From contig NZ_PPTH01000017.1 of NCBI RefSeq assembly GCF_002954225.1, forward strand, positions 129,311 through 193,310: a stretch of DNA of 64,000 bases, written 5' to 3'. Below, one piece after another: positions 29,987 through 39,305 of this stretch (position 1 is its first letter; each line of letters begins with the position of its first letter). Made by a program: the position numbers and the translations under genes. This DNA is from Arthrobacter ruber (GTDB lineage: Bacteria; Actinomycetota; Actinomycetes; Actinomycetales; Micrococcaceae). The notes under the pieces were generated by a model that did no database searches, had not been told where the DNA came from, and saw nothing but the letters and a program-made list of their open reading frames with translations.

Positions 29987-32494
29987 ATGTTCGAGAGATT
30001 TACAGATCGTGCCCGTCGAGTTGTTGTGCTGGCCCAGGAAGAGGCCCGCATGCTCAACCACAATTACATCGGCACCGAGCACATCCTGCTTGGCCTCATC
30101 CACGAGGGCGAGGGTGTAGCCGCCAAGGCCCTGGAGTCGCTCAGCATCTCGCTGGGCGCCGTACGGGAGCAGGTTCAGGAGATCATCGGTCAGGGCCAGC
30201 AGGCCCCGTCCGGTCACATCCCCTTCACCCCCCGGGCCAAGAAGGTGCTGGAGCTCTCCCTGCGGGAGGCTCTTCAGCTCGGCCATAACTACATCGGTAC
30301 CGAGCACATCCTGCTCGGTCTCATCCGCGAGGGTGAGGGCGTCGCCGCGCAGGTCCTCGTGAAGCTCGGGGCCGACCTCAACCGGGTCCGCCAGCAGGTC
30401 ATCCAGCTGCTGTCCGGCTACCAGGGCAAGGAGCCGGCAGCGGCCGGCGGCCCCCAGCAGGAGGGGACCCCGGCCGGTTCGGTGGTGCTGGACCAGTTCG
30501 GGCGCAACCTCACGCAGGCCGCGCGCGAGTCCAAGCTCGACCCCGTCATCGGGCGCGAGCAGGAGATGGAACGCGTCATGCAGGTCCTCTCCCGCCGTAC
30601 CAAGAACAACCCCGTGCTGATCGGTGAGCCGGGCGTCGGCAAGACCGCCGTCGTCGAGGGCCTCGCCCAGGCGATCGTACGCGGCGACGTCCCGGAGACC
30701 ATCAAGGACAAGCAGCTGTACACGCTGGACCTCGGGTCCCTCGTGGCCGGCTCACGCTACCGCGGTGATTTCGAGGAGCGGCTCAAGAAGGTCCTCAAGG
30801 AGATCCGCACCCGTGGTGACATCATCCTGTTCATCGACGAGATCCACACCCTCGTGGGTGCGGGTGCCGCCGAGGGTGCCATCGACGCCGCGTCGATCCT
30901 GAAGCCCATGCTCGCACGCGGTGAGCTCCAGACCATCGGTGCCACCACGCTGGACGAGTACCGCAAGCACATCGAGAAGGACGCCGCCCTCGAGCGCCGC
31001 TTCCAGCCCATCCAGGTCGCCGAGCCCTCCGTGGCGCACGCGATCGAGATCCTCAAGGGCCTGCGCGACCGCTACGAGGCGCACCACCGCGTCTCCATCA
31101 CCGACGGCGCCCTGTCCAGCGCTGCGACGCTGGCCGAGCGCTACATCTCGGACCGCTTCCTGCCGGACAAGGCGATCGACCTCATCGACGAGGCGGGGGC
31201 GCGCCTGCGCATCCGCCGGATGACGGCCCCGCCGGAGCTTAAGGAGATCGACGAGCGCATCGCCGACGTCAAGCGCGAGAAGGAGTCGGCCATCGACTCC
31301 CAGGACTTCGAGGGTGCCGCGTCGCTGCGTGACAAGGAGCAGAAGCTCCACGACGAGCGCAGCGACAAGGAGCGCCGCTGGAAGTCCGGCGGACTCGACG
31401 ACATCGCCGAGGTGGACGAGGAACTCATCGCCGAGGTGCTGGCGAACTCCACGGGCATCCCCGTGTTCAAGCTGACCGAGGCCGAGTCCTCGCGACTGCT
31501 CAACATGGAGGCCGAGCTGCACAAGCGGGTCATCGGGCAGAACGAGGCCATCAAGGCCATCTCGCAGGCCATCCGCCGTACGCGTGCCGGCCTCAAGGAT
31601 CCGAAGCGCCCGGGTGGCTCGTTCATCTTCGCCGGCCCTACCGGCGTCGGCAAGACCGAGCTCGCCAAGGCTCTTGCGGAGTTCCTGTTCGGCGAGGAGG
31701 ACGCCCTCATCACGCTGGACATGTCCGAGTACTCCGAGAAGCACACCGTCTCGCGGCTCTTCGGTGCCCCTCCGGGCTACGTGGGCTACGAGGAGGGCGG
31801 CCAGCTGACCGAGAAGGTCCGCCGCAAGCCGTTCTCCGTGGTGCTCTTCGACGAGGTGGAGAAGGCGCACGCCGATCTCTTCAACTCGCTCCTGCAGATC
31901 CTCGAGGACGGCCGCCTGACGGACAGCCAGGGGCGCATGGTGGACTTCAAGAACACCGTGATCATCATGACCACCAACCTCGGGACGCGCGACATCTCGA
32001 AGGGTGTTATGACGGGCTTCCAGTCCGGGTCCGACACCACCACGAGCTACAACCGGATGAAGGCCAAGGTCACGGAGGAGCTCAAGCAGCACTTCCGCCC
32101 CGAGTTCCTGAACCGCGTCGATGACACCGTGGTGTTCCCGCAGCTCACCCAGGACGAGATCGTCCAGATCGTGGACCTGTTCCTCGAGCGCCTGAGCCGC
32201 CGCATGGCGGACAAGGGCATGACGATCGAGCTCACCCCCGCGGCCAAGGTCCTCCTTGCCACCCGCGGCTACGACCCCGCGATGGGTGCACGGCCCCTGC
32301 GCCGCACCATCCAGCGCGAGATCGAGGACCAGCTCTCCGAGAAGATCCTCTTCGGGGACCTGAAGTCGGGGGAGCGCGTCGACGTGGACGTCGAGGGCGA
32401 GGGCGTCGATGCGCACTTCACCTTCGTGGGCCACGGAGCTCCCAAGGAGCTCGAGGATGCACCGGCCGCCCTGGAGGCGACCGTCTCCGAGTAG
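29987..32494 (+). CDS. clpC: ATP-dependent Clp protease ATP-binding subunit ClpC
   Basis: AAA+ unfoldase that feeds substrates to ClpP. The 835-aa protein starts [20 protein letters not shown] and has two Clp N-terminal repeats (both containing [14 protein letters not shown]), AAA-1 with GEPGVGKT near 213, a UVR middle domain near 425-460 ([20 protein letters not shown]), and AAA-2 with GPTGVGKT near 550. The ATG at 29987 has TAGGAG 10 nt upstream; the in-frame start at 29942 lacks support. Followed by a very strong terminator. ClgR control is known in relatives, but I could not identify a site. Confidence 0.97.
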   Translation: MFERFTDRARRVVVLAQEEARMLNHNYIGTEHILLGLIHEGEGVAAKALESLSISLGAVREQVQEIIGQGQQAPSGHIPFTPRAKKVLELSLREALQLGHNYIGTEHILLGLIREGEGVAAQVLVKLGADLNRVRQQVIQLLSGYQGKEPAAAGGPQQEGTPAGSVVLDQFGRNLTQAARESKLDPVIGREQEMERVMQVLSRRTKNNPVLIGEPGVGKTAVVEGLAQAIVRGDVPETIKDKQLYTLDLGSLVAGSRYRGDFEERLKKVLKEIRTRGDIILFIDEIHTLVGAGAAEGAIDAASILKPMLARGELQTIGATTLDEYRKHIEKDAALERRFQPIQVAEPSVAHAIEILKGLRDRYEAHHRVSITDGALSSAATLAERYISDRFLPDKAIDLIDEAGARLRIRRMTAPPELKEIDERIADVKREKESAIDSQDFEGAASLRDKEQKLHDERSDKERRWKSGGLDDIAEVDEELIAEVLANSTGIPVFKLTEAESSRLLNMEAELHKRVIGQNEAIKAISQAIRRTRAGLKDPKRPGGSFIFAGPTGVGKTELAKALAEFLFGEEDALITLDMSEYSEKHTVSRLFGAPPGYVGYEEGGQLTEKVRRKPFSVVLFDEVEKAHADLFNSLLQILEDGRLTDSQGRMVDFKNTVIIMTTNLGTRDISKGVMTGFQSGSDTTTSYNRMKAKVTEELKQHFRPEFLNRVDDTVVFPQLTQDEIVQIVDLFLERLSRRMADKGMTIELTPAAKVLLATRGYDPAMGARPLRRTIQREIEDQLSEKILFGDLKSGERVDVDVEGEGVDAHFTFVGHGAPKELEDAPAALEATVSE

Positions 32495-32514
32495 CACTGC
32501 CCGTTCGGAACGGC

Positions 32515-32557
32515 AACAGCGGAACCCGCCCTGGTCACCAGGGCGGGTTCCGCTGTT
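32515..32557 (+). terminator. Strong intrinsic terminator after clpC
   Basis: A 21-nt perfect inverted repeat (32515-32535 with 32537-32557), giving a stem of about 19 bp with a small loop, 20 nt after the clpC stop. The 3' arm ends in TT followed by CC. Confidence 0.85.
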
Positions 32558-32639
32558 CCTGCAGGGACGCCGTCCTGTAGGGAGGCGGAGGCGCATAGCA
32601 GCCCCGGCGTGGCGGGGTGGGCTCGGTAGAGTGGAGCGG

Positions 32640-33146
32640 GTGACCCCCTTCACCATCCGCCGCGCGCGCACCTCGGACGTCCCTGCCATCAAGGCGCTCG
32701 TCGAGCCGCTCGCCCAGGACCGCGTCCTGATGGCCAAGGAGACGGTGGCGTACTACGAGGGCCTGCCCGAGTTCCGCATCGCCGAGTCCGACGACGGCGA
32801 GGTGCTCGGCTGCGGGGCACTGCACATCATGTGGGAGGACCTCGCCGAGGTGCGCACCCTCGCCACGGCCCCGGCGGCCAGGGGACGCGGTGTGGGCCAC
32901 GCGCTCGTCGAGGAGCTACTGGACGAGGCCCGCGGGTTCGGGGTGAGCCGCGTCTTCTGCCTGACCTTCGAGGTGGGGTTCTTCCGCCGCCACGGTTTCG
33001 AGGTCATGGCGGACCAGTCCGCCATCGATCCGCGCATCTACTCCGAGCTCCTGCGTTCCCATGACGAGGGTGTCGCGGAGTTCCTCGACCTGGCCCGCGT
33101 CAAGCCCAACACACTCGGGAACACGCGGATGATCAGGGAACTCTGA
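32640..33146 (+). CDS. argA: Amino-acid N-acetyltransferase (short ArgA-type GNAT)
   Basis: A 168-aa GNAT acetyltransferase of the actinobacterial single-domain N-acetylglutamate synthase type (compare Rv2747). GNAT motif A is the segment VRTLATAPAARGRGVGHALV; the C-terminal FLDLARVKPNTLGNTRM resembles the family's ending. If correct it makes N-acetylglutamate for arginine synthesis; I recall the family but cannot check activity. The frame is open far upstream, but the GTG at 32640 lies 7 nt after TAGAGT (32627-32632), so a leaderless start is chosen. Confidence 0.82.
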   Translation: MTPFTIRRARTSDVPAIKALVEPLAQDRVLMAKETVAYYEGLPEFRIAESDDGEVLGCGALHIMWEDLAEVRTLATAPAARGRGVGHALVEELLDEARGFGVSRVFCLTFEVGFFRRHGFEVMADQSAIDPRIYSELLRSHDEGVAEFLDLARVKPNTLGNTRMIREL

Positions 33147-33269
33147 GCGGGGCGGCTGGCTTTCCCCGGATCCCGGAGGATAAGGTAAGAGTGCTTAGCA
33201 TTCCTGAACGGGATGCGGGCAGGCCACCGGAACCGGTGGCCGTACACCGAGCTGAAGGAGGTCCGAATC

Positions 33270-33446
33270 ATGGGACTGGATGACAAGATCGGGAACAAGA
33301 GCGAAGGCCTGGGCGGCAAGGTCAAGGAAGGCCTCGGCAAGGCCAGCGGCGACGAGAACCTGGAGGCCGAGGGCCACAAGGACCAGGCGACCTCCAAGCT
33401 CAAGGACGCCGGAGAGAACATCAAGGACGCCTTTAAGGGCCACTGA
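33270..33446 (+). CDS. CsbD-family stress protein
   Basis: A 58-aa, highly charged protein of the CsbD family (general-stress-associated, function unknown). The sequence follows the family pattern: MGLDDKIGNKSEGLGGKVKE, a GDENLEAEG middle and a Lys-rich end. The strong ribosome site GAAGGAGGT lies 7 nt before the ATG; earlier in-frame starts were rejected for this reason. It is monocistronic, with its own terminator. Confidence 0.9.
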   Translation: MGLDDKIGNKSEGLGGKVKEGLGKASGDENLEAEGHKDQATSKLKDAGENIKDAFKGH

Positions 33447-33484
33447 TCCATCCCGGCCGCACGCCTGAGCGAGCGGCTCGGTCT

Positions 33485-33522
33485 CCTGAGGGAGGGAACC
33501 CGTTGCGGGTCCCTCCCTCAGG
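33485..33522 (+). terminator. Terminator after the CsbD gene
   Basis: A 17-bp stem with one bulged A (33485-33502 with 33506-33522) and a 3-nt loop, about 40 nt past the stop codon; a TTCTCC stretch follows. Confidence 0.75.
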
Positions 33523-33655
33523 CGTTCTCCGCCCGACGGCGGGGCTATAGGCAGGGGCAGGAACGGACGGTAATGTCACCAGTGGCCGGGGTGGTCCATG
33601 GAAGGCGGGCTGCAGGGCCGTCAGAACGTCCCTTCGCAGTCAAGGAGCAGCCGTC

Positions 33656-34657
33656 GTGAAGAAGCTCATCAACGACCCCAGAGCCGTGGTCGACGAATCG
33701 GTCGAAGGATTCGGCATCGCGCATGCCGACCTCGTGACCGTCCATCCGGAACCGCTCTTCATCACCCGTAGGGACGCCCCCGTGCAGGGCAAGGTGGGTC
33801 TCGTGTCCGGAGGCGGAAGCGGCCACGAACCACTTCATGCGGGCTTCGTGGGACGAGGGATGCTCGACGCCGCGGTCCCGGGCGCGGTCTTCACGTCCCC
33901 CACACCCGACCAGATCATCCCCGCCACCGCGGCCGTCGACGGCGGCGCGGGCGTCCTCCACATCGTCAAGAACTACACGGGCGATGTCCTCAACTTCGAG
34001 ACGGCCGCCGAGATGGCGGAGGCCGACGGCGTGTCGGTGCGCTCCGTCCTCGTGAACGACGACGTGGCCGTCGAAGACTCGCTGTACACGGCGGGCCGCC
34101 GCGGCGTCGGAGGGACCGTCCTCGTGGAGCGCATCGCCGGTGCGGCCGCCGAGCGCGGCGACGACCTCGACGGTGTCACCGCCGTGGCCCAGCGCGTCGT
34201 GGACGGCGTCCGCTCCATGGGGGTCGCGCTCGCGGCGTGCACCGTCCCGCACGCGGGCGTGCCCAGCTTCGAGCTCGCCGAGGACGAGATCGAGATCGGG
34301 ATCGGCATCCACGGGGAACCGGGCCGGCACCGGATCGCCATGGAGGAGGTCGACGGCATCACGCAGCGGCTCCTCGACCCGATCGTGGCCGACCTCAAAC
34401 TGACCTCCGGAGACCGCACGATCGTGATGGTCAACGGGATGGGCGGCACGCCCGCGAGCGAGCTGTACATCATGTACCGGAAGGTCGCACAGCTTCTCGG
34501 GGACCTCGGTGTCAGCATCGAGCGGTCCCTCGTCGGCAACTACATCACCGCGCTCGAGATGCAGGGAGCATCCCTGACCATCCTCCGGGCCGACGACGAG
34601 ATGCTCGAGCTCTGGGACACCCCGGTGCACACCGCCGCGCTGCGCTGGGGGGCATGA
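33656..34657 (+). CDS. dhaK: PTS-dependent dihydroxyacetone kinase, DhaK subunit
   Basis: Binds dihydroxyacetone covalently and presents it to DhaL for phosphorylation, yielding DHAP. The 333-aa protein has GLVSGGGSGHEPLHAGFVG and the substrate-binding histidine at residue 219 in GIGIHGEPG, matching His218 of the E. coli subunit. GTG start with AAGGAG upstream. First gene of dhaK-dhaL-dhaM, joined by ATGA and GTGA overlaps. Confidence 0.95.
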   Translation: MKKLINDPRAVVDESVEGFGIAHADLVTVHPEPLFITRRDAPVQGKVGLVSGGGSGHEPLHAGFVGRGMLDAAVPGAVFTSPTPDQIIPATAAVDGGAGVLHIVKNYTGDVLNFETAAEMAEADGVSVRSVLVNDDVAVEDSLYTAGRRGVGGTVLVERIAGAAAERGDDLDGVTAVAQRVVDGVRSMGVALAACTVPHAGVPSFELAEDEIEIGIGIHGEPGRHRIAMEEVDGITQRLLDPIVADLKLTSGDRTIVMVNGMGGTPASELYIMYRKVAQLLGDLGVSIERSLVGNYITALEMQGASLTILRADDEMLELWDTPVHTAALRWGA

Positions 34658-35310
34658 GGATGGCCGAATCCCTCGACACCCGGTGGGCCGTGCGGTGGAT
34701 CCAGGAGACCGCGCGCGTGGTCGCGGAGAACCGCGCCCTGCTGATCGACCTCGACAGGGTGATCGGCGACGCGGACCACGGGGAGAACCTGGACCGGGGG
34801 TTCAGCGCCGTCATCGCCAAACTCGACGCCGGTGAGCCGCCCGCCACGCCGGCGGCGGTCCTCAAGCTGGTCGCCATGACGCTCATGTCCACCGTCGGCG
34901 GAGCCGCGGGACCGCTGTACGGGACGGCCTTCCTCCGCGCCGCCACGTCCCTCGGGGAGGCGGGGGAGATCGATGCGGACGCGGCCGCCGGCATGATCAG
35001 GGCGGCGCGGGACGGCATCGTGGCCCGTGGGAAGGCCGAGGTGGGGGACAAGACCATGGTCGACGCCTGGACACCCGCCACCGAGTCCGCCGAGACCGCT
35101 GCCCAGGCCGGAGCGACCGCCCCGGAGGTGCTCGCGGCCGCCGCCAACGCCGCCCATGCGGGTGCGGTGGCCACCGAACCCCTGATCGCACGCAAGGGCA
35201 GGGCGAGCTACCTCGGTGAGCGCAGTGCCGGGCACCAGGACCCGGGCGCGGTGTCGTCGGCCCTGATCCTGACGGCGGCCGCAGCGGCGGCCGGGGGCGA
35301 GGTCGCGTGA
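34654..35310 (+). CDS. dhaL: PTS-dependent dihydroxyacetone kinase, ADP-binding DhaL subunit
   Basis: Carries a tightly bound ADP that DhaM rephosphorylates, then passes the phosphate to dihydroxyacetone on DhaK. The Mg-binding aspartates are in DLDRVIGDADHGENLDRGF; VGDKTMVDAWTP is also typical. It is 218 aa from the ATG at 34654 (an alternative ATG is at 34660). The start overlaps dhaK and the end overlaps dhaM by 4 bp. All three Dha proteins are therefore made in a coupled way. Confidence 0.94.
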   Translation: MRMAESLDTRWAVRWIQETARVVAENRALLIDLDRVIGDADHGENLDRGFSAVIAKLDAGEPPATPAAVLKLVAMTLMSTVGGAAGPLYGTAFLRAATSLGEAGEIDADAAAGMIRAARDGIVARGKAEVGDKTMVDAWTPATESAETAAQAGATAPEVLAAAANAAHAGAVATEPLIARKGRASYLGERSAGHQDPGAVSSALILTAAAAAAGGEVA

Positions 35311-36068
35311 GCGTCGCACTCGTCATCGTCTCGCACAGCGAGAAGATCGCCGAGGGCGTCGTCGAGCTGGCCGCGCAGATGGCGCCCGACGTCGTCCTGG
35401 TCGCCGCCGGAGGAGCGGAGGACGGACCGGGCCCCGCCCGTATCGGCACGAGCTTCGAGCGGGTGCAGGCCGGGATCGAGCAGGCCTCGGGCGGCGACGG
35501 CGTGGTGGTCCTGACCGACCTCGGCTCCGCGGTGATGACGGCGGAGATGGTGCTCGAGTTCCTCGAGCCCGAGGCGCGGGAGTCGGTCCGGCTCGCCCAG
35601 GCGGCCCTGGTGGAGGGAGCGATCGCGGCTGCCGTGCACGCCCAGGGCGGGGCTTCCCTCGACGAGGTGGTCAGGGCGGCGGAGGGTGCCGTGGTGTCCG
35701 TCCGCCCCGAGGAGTTCGAGCCCTTCGTCAGTCACGCCGCGGCGTCCCCGGGGCAGGGCGGGGCTTCCGACGGCGCGTCGTCGGCTGCAGCGGAGGCGTC
35801 CGCAGGACCGACGGCCGGCGGCTCGTGGACCCTGCCGAACCAGATGGGTCTGCACGCCCGGCCCGCTGCCACGCTCGCCACGGGCCTCGCGGACCTCGAC
35901 GCGGAGGTGACGGTCAACGGGGTGGACGGCAAGTCGGTGATGCTGCTGATGAGCCTCGGACTCGGTCAGGGGAAGACGGTGACGGTGGAGGCCAGGGGTC
36001 CGGACGCGCAGGCGGCCGTCGATTTCATCGGGCAGGCTGTCGAGTCCGGCTTCGGCGAACCCGCCTGA
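35307..36068 (+). CDS. dhaM: DhaM phosphotransferase: EIIA-Dha domain fused to HPr
   Basis: Passes phosphate from the PTS to ADP on DhaL. The 253-aa protein has an EIIA-Man-like domain with phospho-acceptor His10 (VSHSEK), an Ala/Ser/Gly linker (about 144-173), and an HPr domain with His183 (GLHARPAA) and a Ser210-type site (DGKSVMLLMSLG). The E. coli protein also has a third, Enzyme I-like domain that is absent here, so an external Enzyme I must charge His183. No regulator dhaR is adjacent. Confidence 0.93.
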   Translation: MSVALVIVSHSEKIAEGVVELAAQMAPDVVLVAAGGAEDGPGPARIGTSFERVQAGIEQASGGDGVVVLTDLGSAVMTAEMVLEFLEPEARESVRLAQAALVEGAIAAAVHAQGGASLDEVVRAAEGAVVSVRPEEFEPFVSHAAASPGQGGASDGASSAAAEASAGPTAGGSWTLPNQMGLHARPAATLATGLADLDAEVTVNGVDGKSVMLLMSLGLGQGKTVTVEARGPDAQAAVDFIGQAVESGFGEPA

Positions 36069-36106
36069 GCGGCGCCGGGCCCTGCTTCCCGTGCGGCGGG
36101 TCCGCC

Positions 36107-37147
36107 TCAGGCCGGCAGGCGGACCCCGCCGTCGACCTCCTCCGCGAGACCATCGGCCAGGAGGCCGGTGAGCGCGCGCTCGAGCTGCTCCGCGGGCGCG
36201 CGCAGCCCGTGCAGTGCGGCGAACGCGCCCGGCCCGCGGTCGGGAGGCTGCAGGGAGACGTCGGCGCCCATGGCGAGATCCACCGGAGCCTCCAGGAGCA
36301 TCGACCGCGGAACGGGGGCGTCGGCGTCCCGCAGGACGGCGACGATGGCGCCACGCACCTGCCGGTCCGTCCCGGCCCAGGCCTGGCCCTTCGGCACGTA
36401 CTCGGGTGCCGGCCGTCCCGCCGCTACCCAGGCGCATGCGTCCCGGACCGGGCAGGCATCGCACAGAGGGTTCCTGGCCGTGCAGACGACGGCGCCCAGC
36501 TCCATCACGCCCGCGTTCCAGCGCACCGACAGGGCGGTGTCGTCGGGCAGCAGCTCGACGGCCCGCTTCGTCTCGGCGGCCGTCAGCGCCGGGGCGGGAA
36601 GGGCTGCACCACCGAAGAGCCGGGCGTGGACGCGCCGGATGTTGGTGTCCACGACGGTCTCCCGGCGGCCGAACGCGAAGGATGCCACCGCGGCGGCCGT
36701 GTAGGTGCCGATCCCGGGAAGGGAGAGCAGCTCGTCGTAGGTGGACGGCACCGCGCCCCCGTGCTGCGCCACGATGGCCGCAGCCGCGGCGTGCAGGCGG
36801 AGGGCGCGGCGGGGATAGCCGAGCCGGCCCCAGTGGCGCACCGCGGCTCCTGAGGGCTCGGCCGCGAGGGAGGCCGGGCTCGGCCAGCGGTCCAGCCACT
36901 CGCGCCACACGGGGAGGACCCGGACCACGGGGGTCTGCTGCAGCATGACCTCGCTGACGAGGATGCCCCACGGGGAGCACCCCGGGTCCCGCCACGGCAG
37001 ATCCCGGGCGGCTTCCGCGAACCAGTCGGTCAGCCGCAGATGGAGGTCCCGTACCTGGAGGTCCCGCGCGAGACGATCCTGCGGGAGCGAGGAAGTGCGA
37101 CCGGCCGGGCGCGCCGGACCGGGACTCGTCGCGCTGCCGGGGGTCAT
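36107..37147 (-). CDS. mutY: A/G-specific adenine DNA glycosylase
   Basis: Base-excision enzyme that removes adenine opposite 8-oxoguanine. The 346-aa protein has the catalytic Glu66 in SEVMLQQTPV, helix-hairpin-helix LPGIGTYTAAAVASF with Asp167 in VVDTNIRRV, and a 4Fe-4S cluster with Cys222, 229, 232 and 238 (C-x6-C-x2-C-x5-C). A shortened C-terminal region follows. About 30 residues at the N-terminus are a poorly conserved extension, but AGGAG lies 5 nt before the ATG at 37147, supporting it. Convergent with dhaM. Confidence 0.94.
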   Translation of the reverse strand: MTPGSATSPGPARPAGRTSSLPQDRLARDLQVRDLHLRLTDWFAEAARDLPWRDPGCSPWGILVSEVMLQQTPVVRVLPVWREWLDRWPSPASLAAEPSGAAVRHWGRLGYPRRALRLHAAAAAIVAQHGGAVPSTYDELLSLPGIGTYTAAAVASFAFGRRETVVDTNIRRVHARLFGGAALPAPALTAAETKRAVELLPDDTALSVRWNAGVMELGAVVCTARNPLCDACPVRDACAWVAAGRPAPEYVPKGQAWAGTDRQVRGAIVAVLRDADAPVPRSMLLEAPVDLAMGADVSLQPPDRGPGAFAALHGLRAPAEQLERALTGLLADGLAEEVDGGVRLPA

Positions 37148-37233
37148 GGGTGCTCCTGGGTCATTTCGGTCAATACTCTATCCACCGGCGTGGTGGCCTG
37201 AAGAATGCGCGGGACCCTCCCTAGCCTTGATGG

Positions 37234-37989
37234 ATGGCATCAACGGGGCACGGCGGCGACCACGGCAGGGGCGGACGGACCGGCAGCAGGCGGAGGCCGA
37301 GCCCAGCGATCTATCGCCGACGGCGCCTGGTCGTGATCCTCCTCGCGCTCCTCGTCGTCGCGGCCCTCGCCGTCGGTGGCGCGGCGCTCGCCGGAGCGCT
37401 CGGCCGTGGCCAGGACACAGCTGCGGGCGACCCTCCGGCACCGGTCGGAACCCCCTCCGCGGATCCGACTCCGTCGGCCGGCCCCACCGCATCGGCGACG
37501 ACGGCTCCGGCCGGACCGACGGCGACACCGACACCCAGCAGGACCCCGACACCCGGTGCGACGCCGTCACCCAGCGCCTCGGCCACGTCGTCGTCCGCCG
37601 CCGACGCATGCGACCCCGGCACGGTGGTGGTCGAGGCCGAGACCGACCGGCAGGAGTACGGGCCGGATGACATGGTGGTCCTGACCCTCGTGGTCCGCAA
37701 CACGGGGGACACGGCCTGCAGTGTGAACGTCGGCACGTCGCAGATGGAGTTCCTGGTGACCAGCGGCGACGAGCGCGTGTTCTCCTCCATCGACTGCCAG
37801 CAGGCCTCGCAGGACCTCGAGCACACCATCGAAGCGGGCGCCGACGAGCGGGCGCGGTTCGAGTGGGGGCGCAACCGCAGCATGCCGGGCTGCACCCCGG
37901 CGGACGAGAAGCCCGGGGCAGGCGAGTACGCGCTCACCACCAAGCTCGGGGTCCGCGACAGCAGCCCCGTGGAGTTCACGCTGCGGTAG
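37234..37989 (+). CDS. Membrane-anchored protein with Pro/Ser/Thr linker, function unknown
   Basis: A 251-aa protein: basic N-terminus, a single membrane helix (about 32-54), a long Pro/Ser/Thr/Ala linker (about 60-125), then an exported beta-rich domain (ACDPGTVVVEAETDRQEYG onward) with four cysteines. The domain has an immunoglobulin-like look (LTLVVRNTGDTACSVNVG) seen in many actinobacterial surface proteins. The ATG lies 6 nt after TAGCCT (37222-37227), a leaderless-type start. It is divergent from mutY and convergent with disA, so the neighbours give no functional clue. Confidence 0.8.
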   Translation: MASTGHGGDHGRGGRTGSRRRPSPAIYRRRRLVVILLALLVVAALAVGGAALAGALGRGQDTAAGDPPAPVGTPSADPTPSAGPTASATTAPAGPTATPTPSRTPTPGATPSPSASATSSSAADACDPGTVVVEAETDRQEYGPDDMVVLTLVVRNTGDTACSVNVGTSQMEFLVTSGDERVFSSIDCQQASQDLEHTIEAGADERARFEWGRNRSMPGCTPADEKPGAGEYALTTKLGVRDSSPVEFTLR

Positions 37990-38001
37990 CGCGGGCGAGC
38001 G

Positions 38002-39078
38002 CTACATGAAGCGGTCGAGGAGGCTCGTCTCGGCGATCCTGGACAGGCCCTCGCGGACCGTCCGCGCCCGCTGCTCGCCGATGCCGTCCACGGCCATGAG
38101 GTCGTCGATGTTCGCTGCCATGAGGTTCTGCAGCCCGTCGAAGTGCTCCACGAGGCGGTTCGCGACGGCGGGCGGCACCGCCTTGATCCCGGAGAGCAGG
38201 CGGAAGCCCTTCGGCTGGATGACGGCCTCCAGCGAGTCGACGGACGGGTTGAAGCCCAGCACGCTCGCGATGGTCCCGAGGTCGATGAGGTCCGTGGAAC
38301 TGAGGCCCTGCAGCGTCGCGACGCGCTCGTCGAGCGGCACCGTGCTGTTGCCGAGATCCATGTAGTCGCGCAGCACCATCTCGGGACCGGGGCCGAGCCC
38401 GGTGGTCAGTTCCTCGACCTGCAGCGACAGCAGGCGGCCGTCCACGCCCAGTTCGAGGACGTACTGGGAGATCTCCTCGGAGATCCTGCGTACCATCTCC
38501 TGCCGCTGCAGCGTGACCGCGACATCCCGTACGGTGACCATCGCCTCGATCTCCAGGGCGGACAGGGAGTTGGTGACCTGGTCGAGCCGGGCGCGGTACC
38601 GCTCCAGTGTGGCCAGGGCCTGATTGGCGCGTGCCAGCACGGGCTCGGACCCCTCGAGGACGTGGCGGAGACCGTCGATGTAGAGGGCGATGATCTGCAT
38701 CGACTGGCTGACGCTGATCACCGGGAGGTTGGTCTGCTTCGCCACGCGCTCAGCGGTGCGGTGCCGCGTCCCGGATTCCTGCGTCTCGATGGTGTGATCG
38801 GGGACGAGCTGCACCGCGGCGCGCAGGATCCGGCTCGCGTCCTTGTCGCACACGATGGCGCCGTCCATTTTCGCCAGTTCGCGCAGGCGTGTGGGCGAGA
38901 ACTCGATACCGATGTCGAAGCCGCCCGAACAGATCGAGTCCACCGTGCGGTCGAAGCCCAGCACGATCAGCGCACCCGTGCGGCCCCTCAGGATTCGCTC
39001 AAGACCGTCGCGCAGGTGCGTTCCCGGGGCTACTCTGGCGAGGGTGGCTTTCAGCGAGTCCTCCGGACTACGAACCAT
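38002..39078 (-). CDS. disA: DNA integrity scanning diadenylate cyclase DisA
   Basis: Makes cyclic di-AMP from two ATP and pauses at branched DNA. The 358-aa protein has the DAC domain with DGA at 72-74 (KMDGAIV) and the RHR motif at 105-107 (SGTRHRTAER), a helical linker, and a C-terminal helix-hairpin-helix DNA-binding domain (DLMAVDGIGEQRARTVREGL). Length is normal (about 360). radA lies 227 nt upstream on the same strand, a widespread pairing; RadA restrains DisA activity in other bacteria. TATTAT within the gap is a candidate -10 box. Confidence 0.96.
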   Translation of the reverse strand: MVRSPEDSLKATLARVAPGTHLRDGLERILRGRTGALIVLGFDRTVDSICSGGFDIGIEFSPTRLRELAKMDGAIVCDKDASRILRAAVQLVPDHTIETQESGTRHRTAERVAKQTNLPVISVSQSMQIIALYIDGLRHVLEGSEPVLARANQALATLERYRARLDQVTNSLSALEIEAMVTVRDVAVTLQRQEMVRRISEEISQYVLELGVDGRLLSLQVEELTTGLGPGPEMVLRDYMDLGNSTVPLDERVATLQGLSSTDLIDLGTIASVLGFNPSVDSLEAVIQPKGFRLLSGIKAVPPAVANRLVEHFDGLQNLMAANIDDLMAVDGIGEQRARTVREGLSRIAETSLLDRFM

Positions 39079-39305
39079 GGCCTATCCTTTCACCGCCCGC
39101 GCTGTCGAAGGCCCGGCGCAGTCGGGCAGCCGCCATCGAACCTCGGACGGCAGGCAGAGGCCACGGGAGTACCCGCGCAGCCGAACATAATACTACTGGC
39201 GCTCAGGAAATCCTCAGTACCGGCCCTGGTGGCAGCGCTGTAACACTCCGGGCGCGGAGCCCTCGGGGCGTGTGCCGCATCCTCACGGGCAGGCCCGCCA
39301 CCGTC

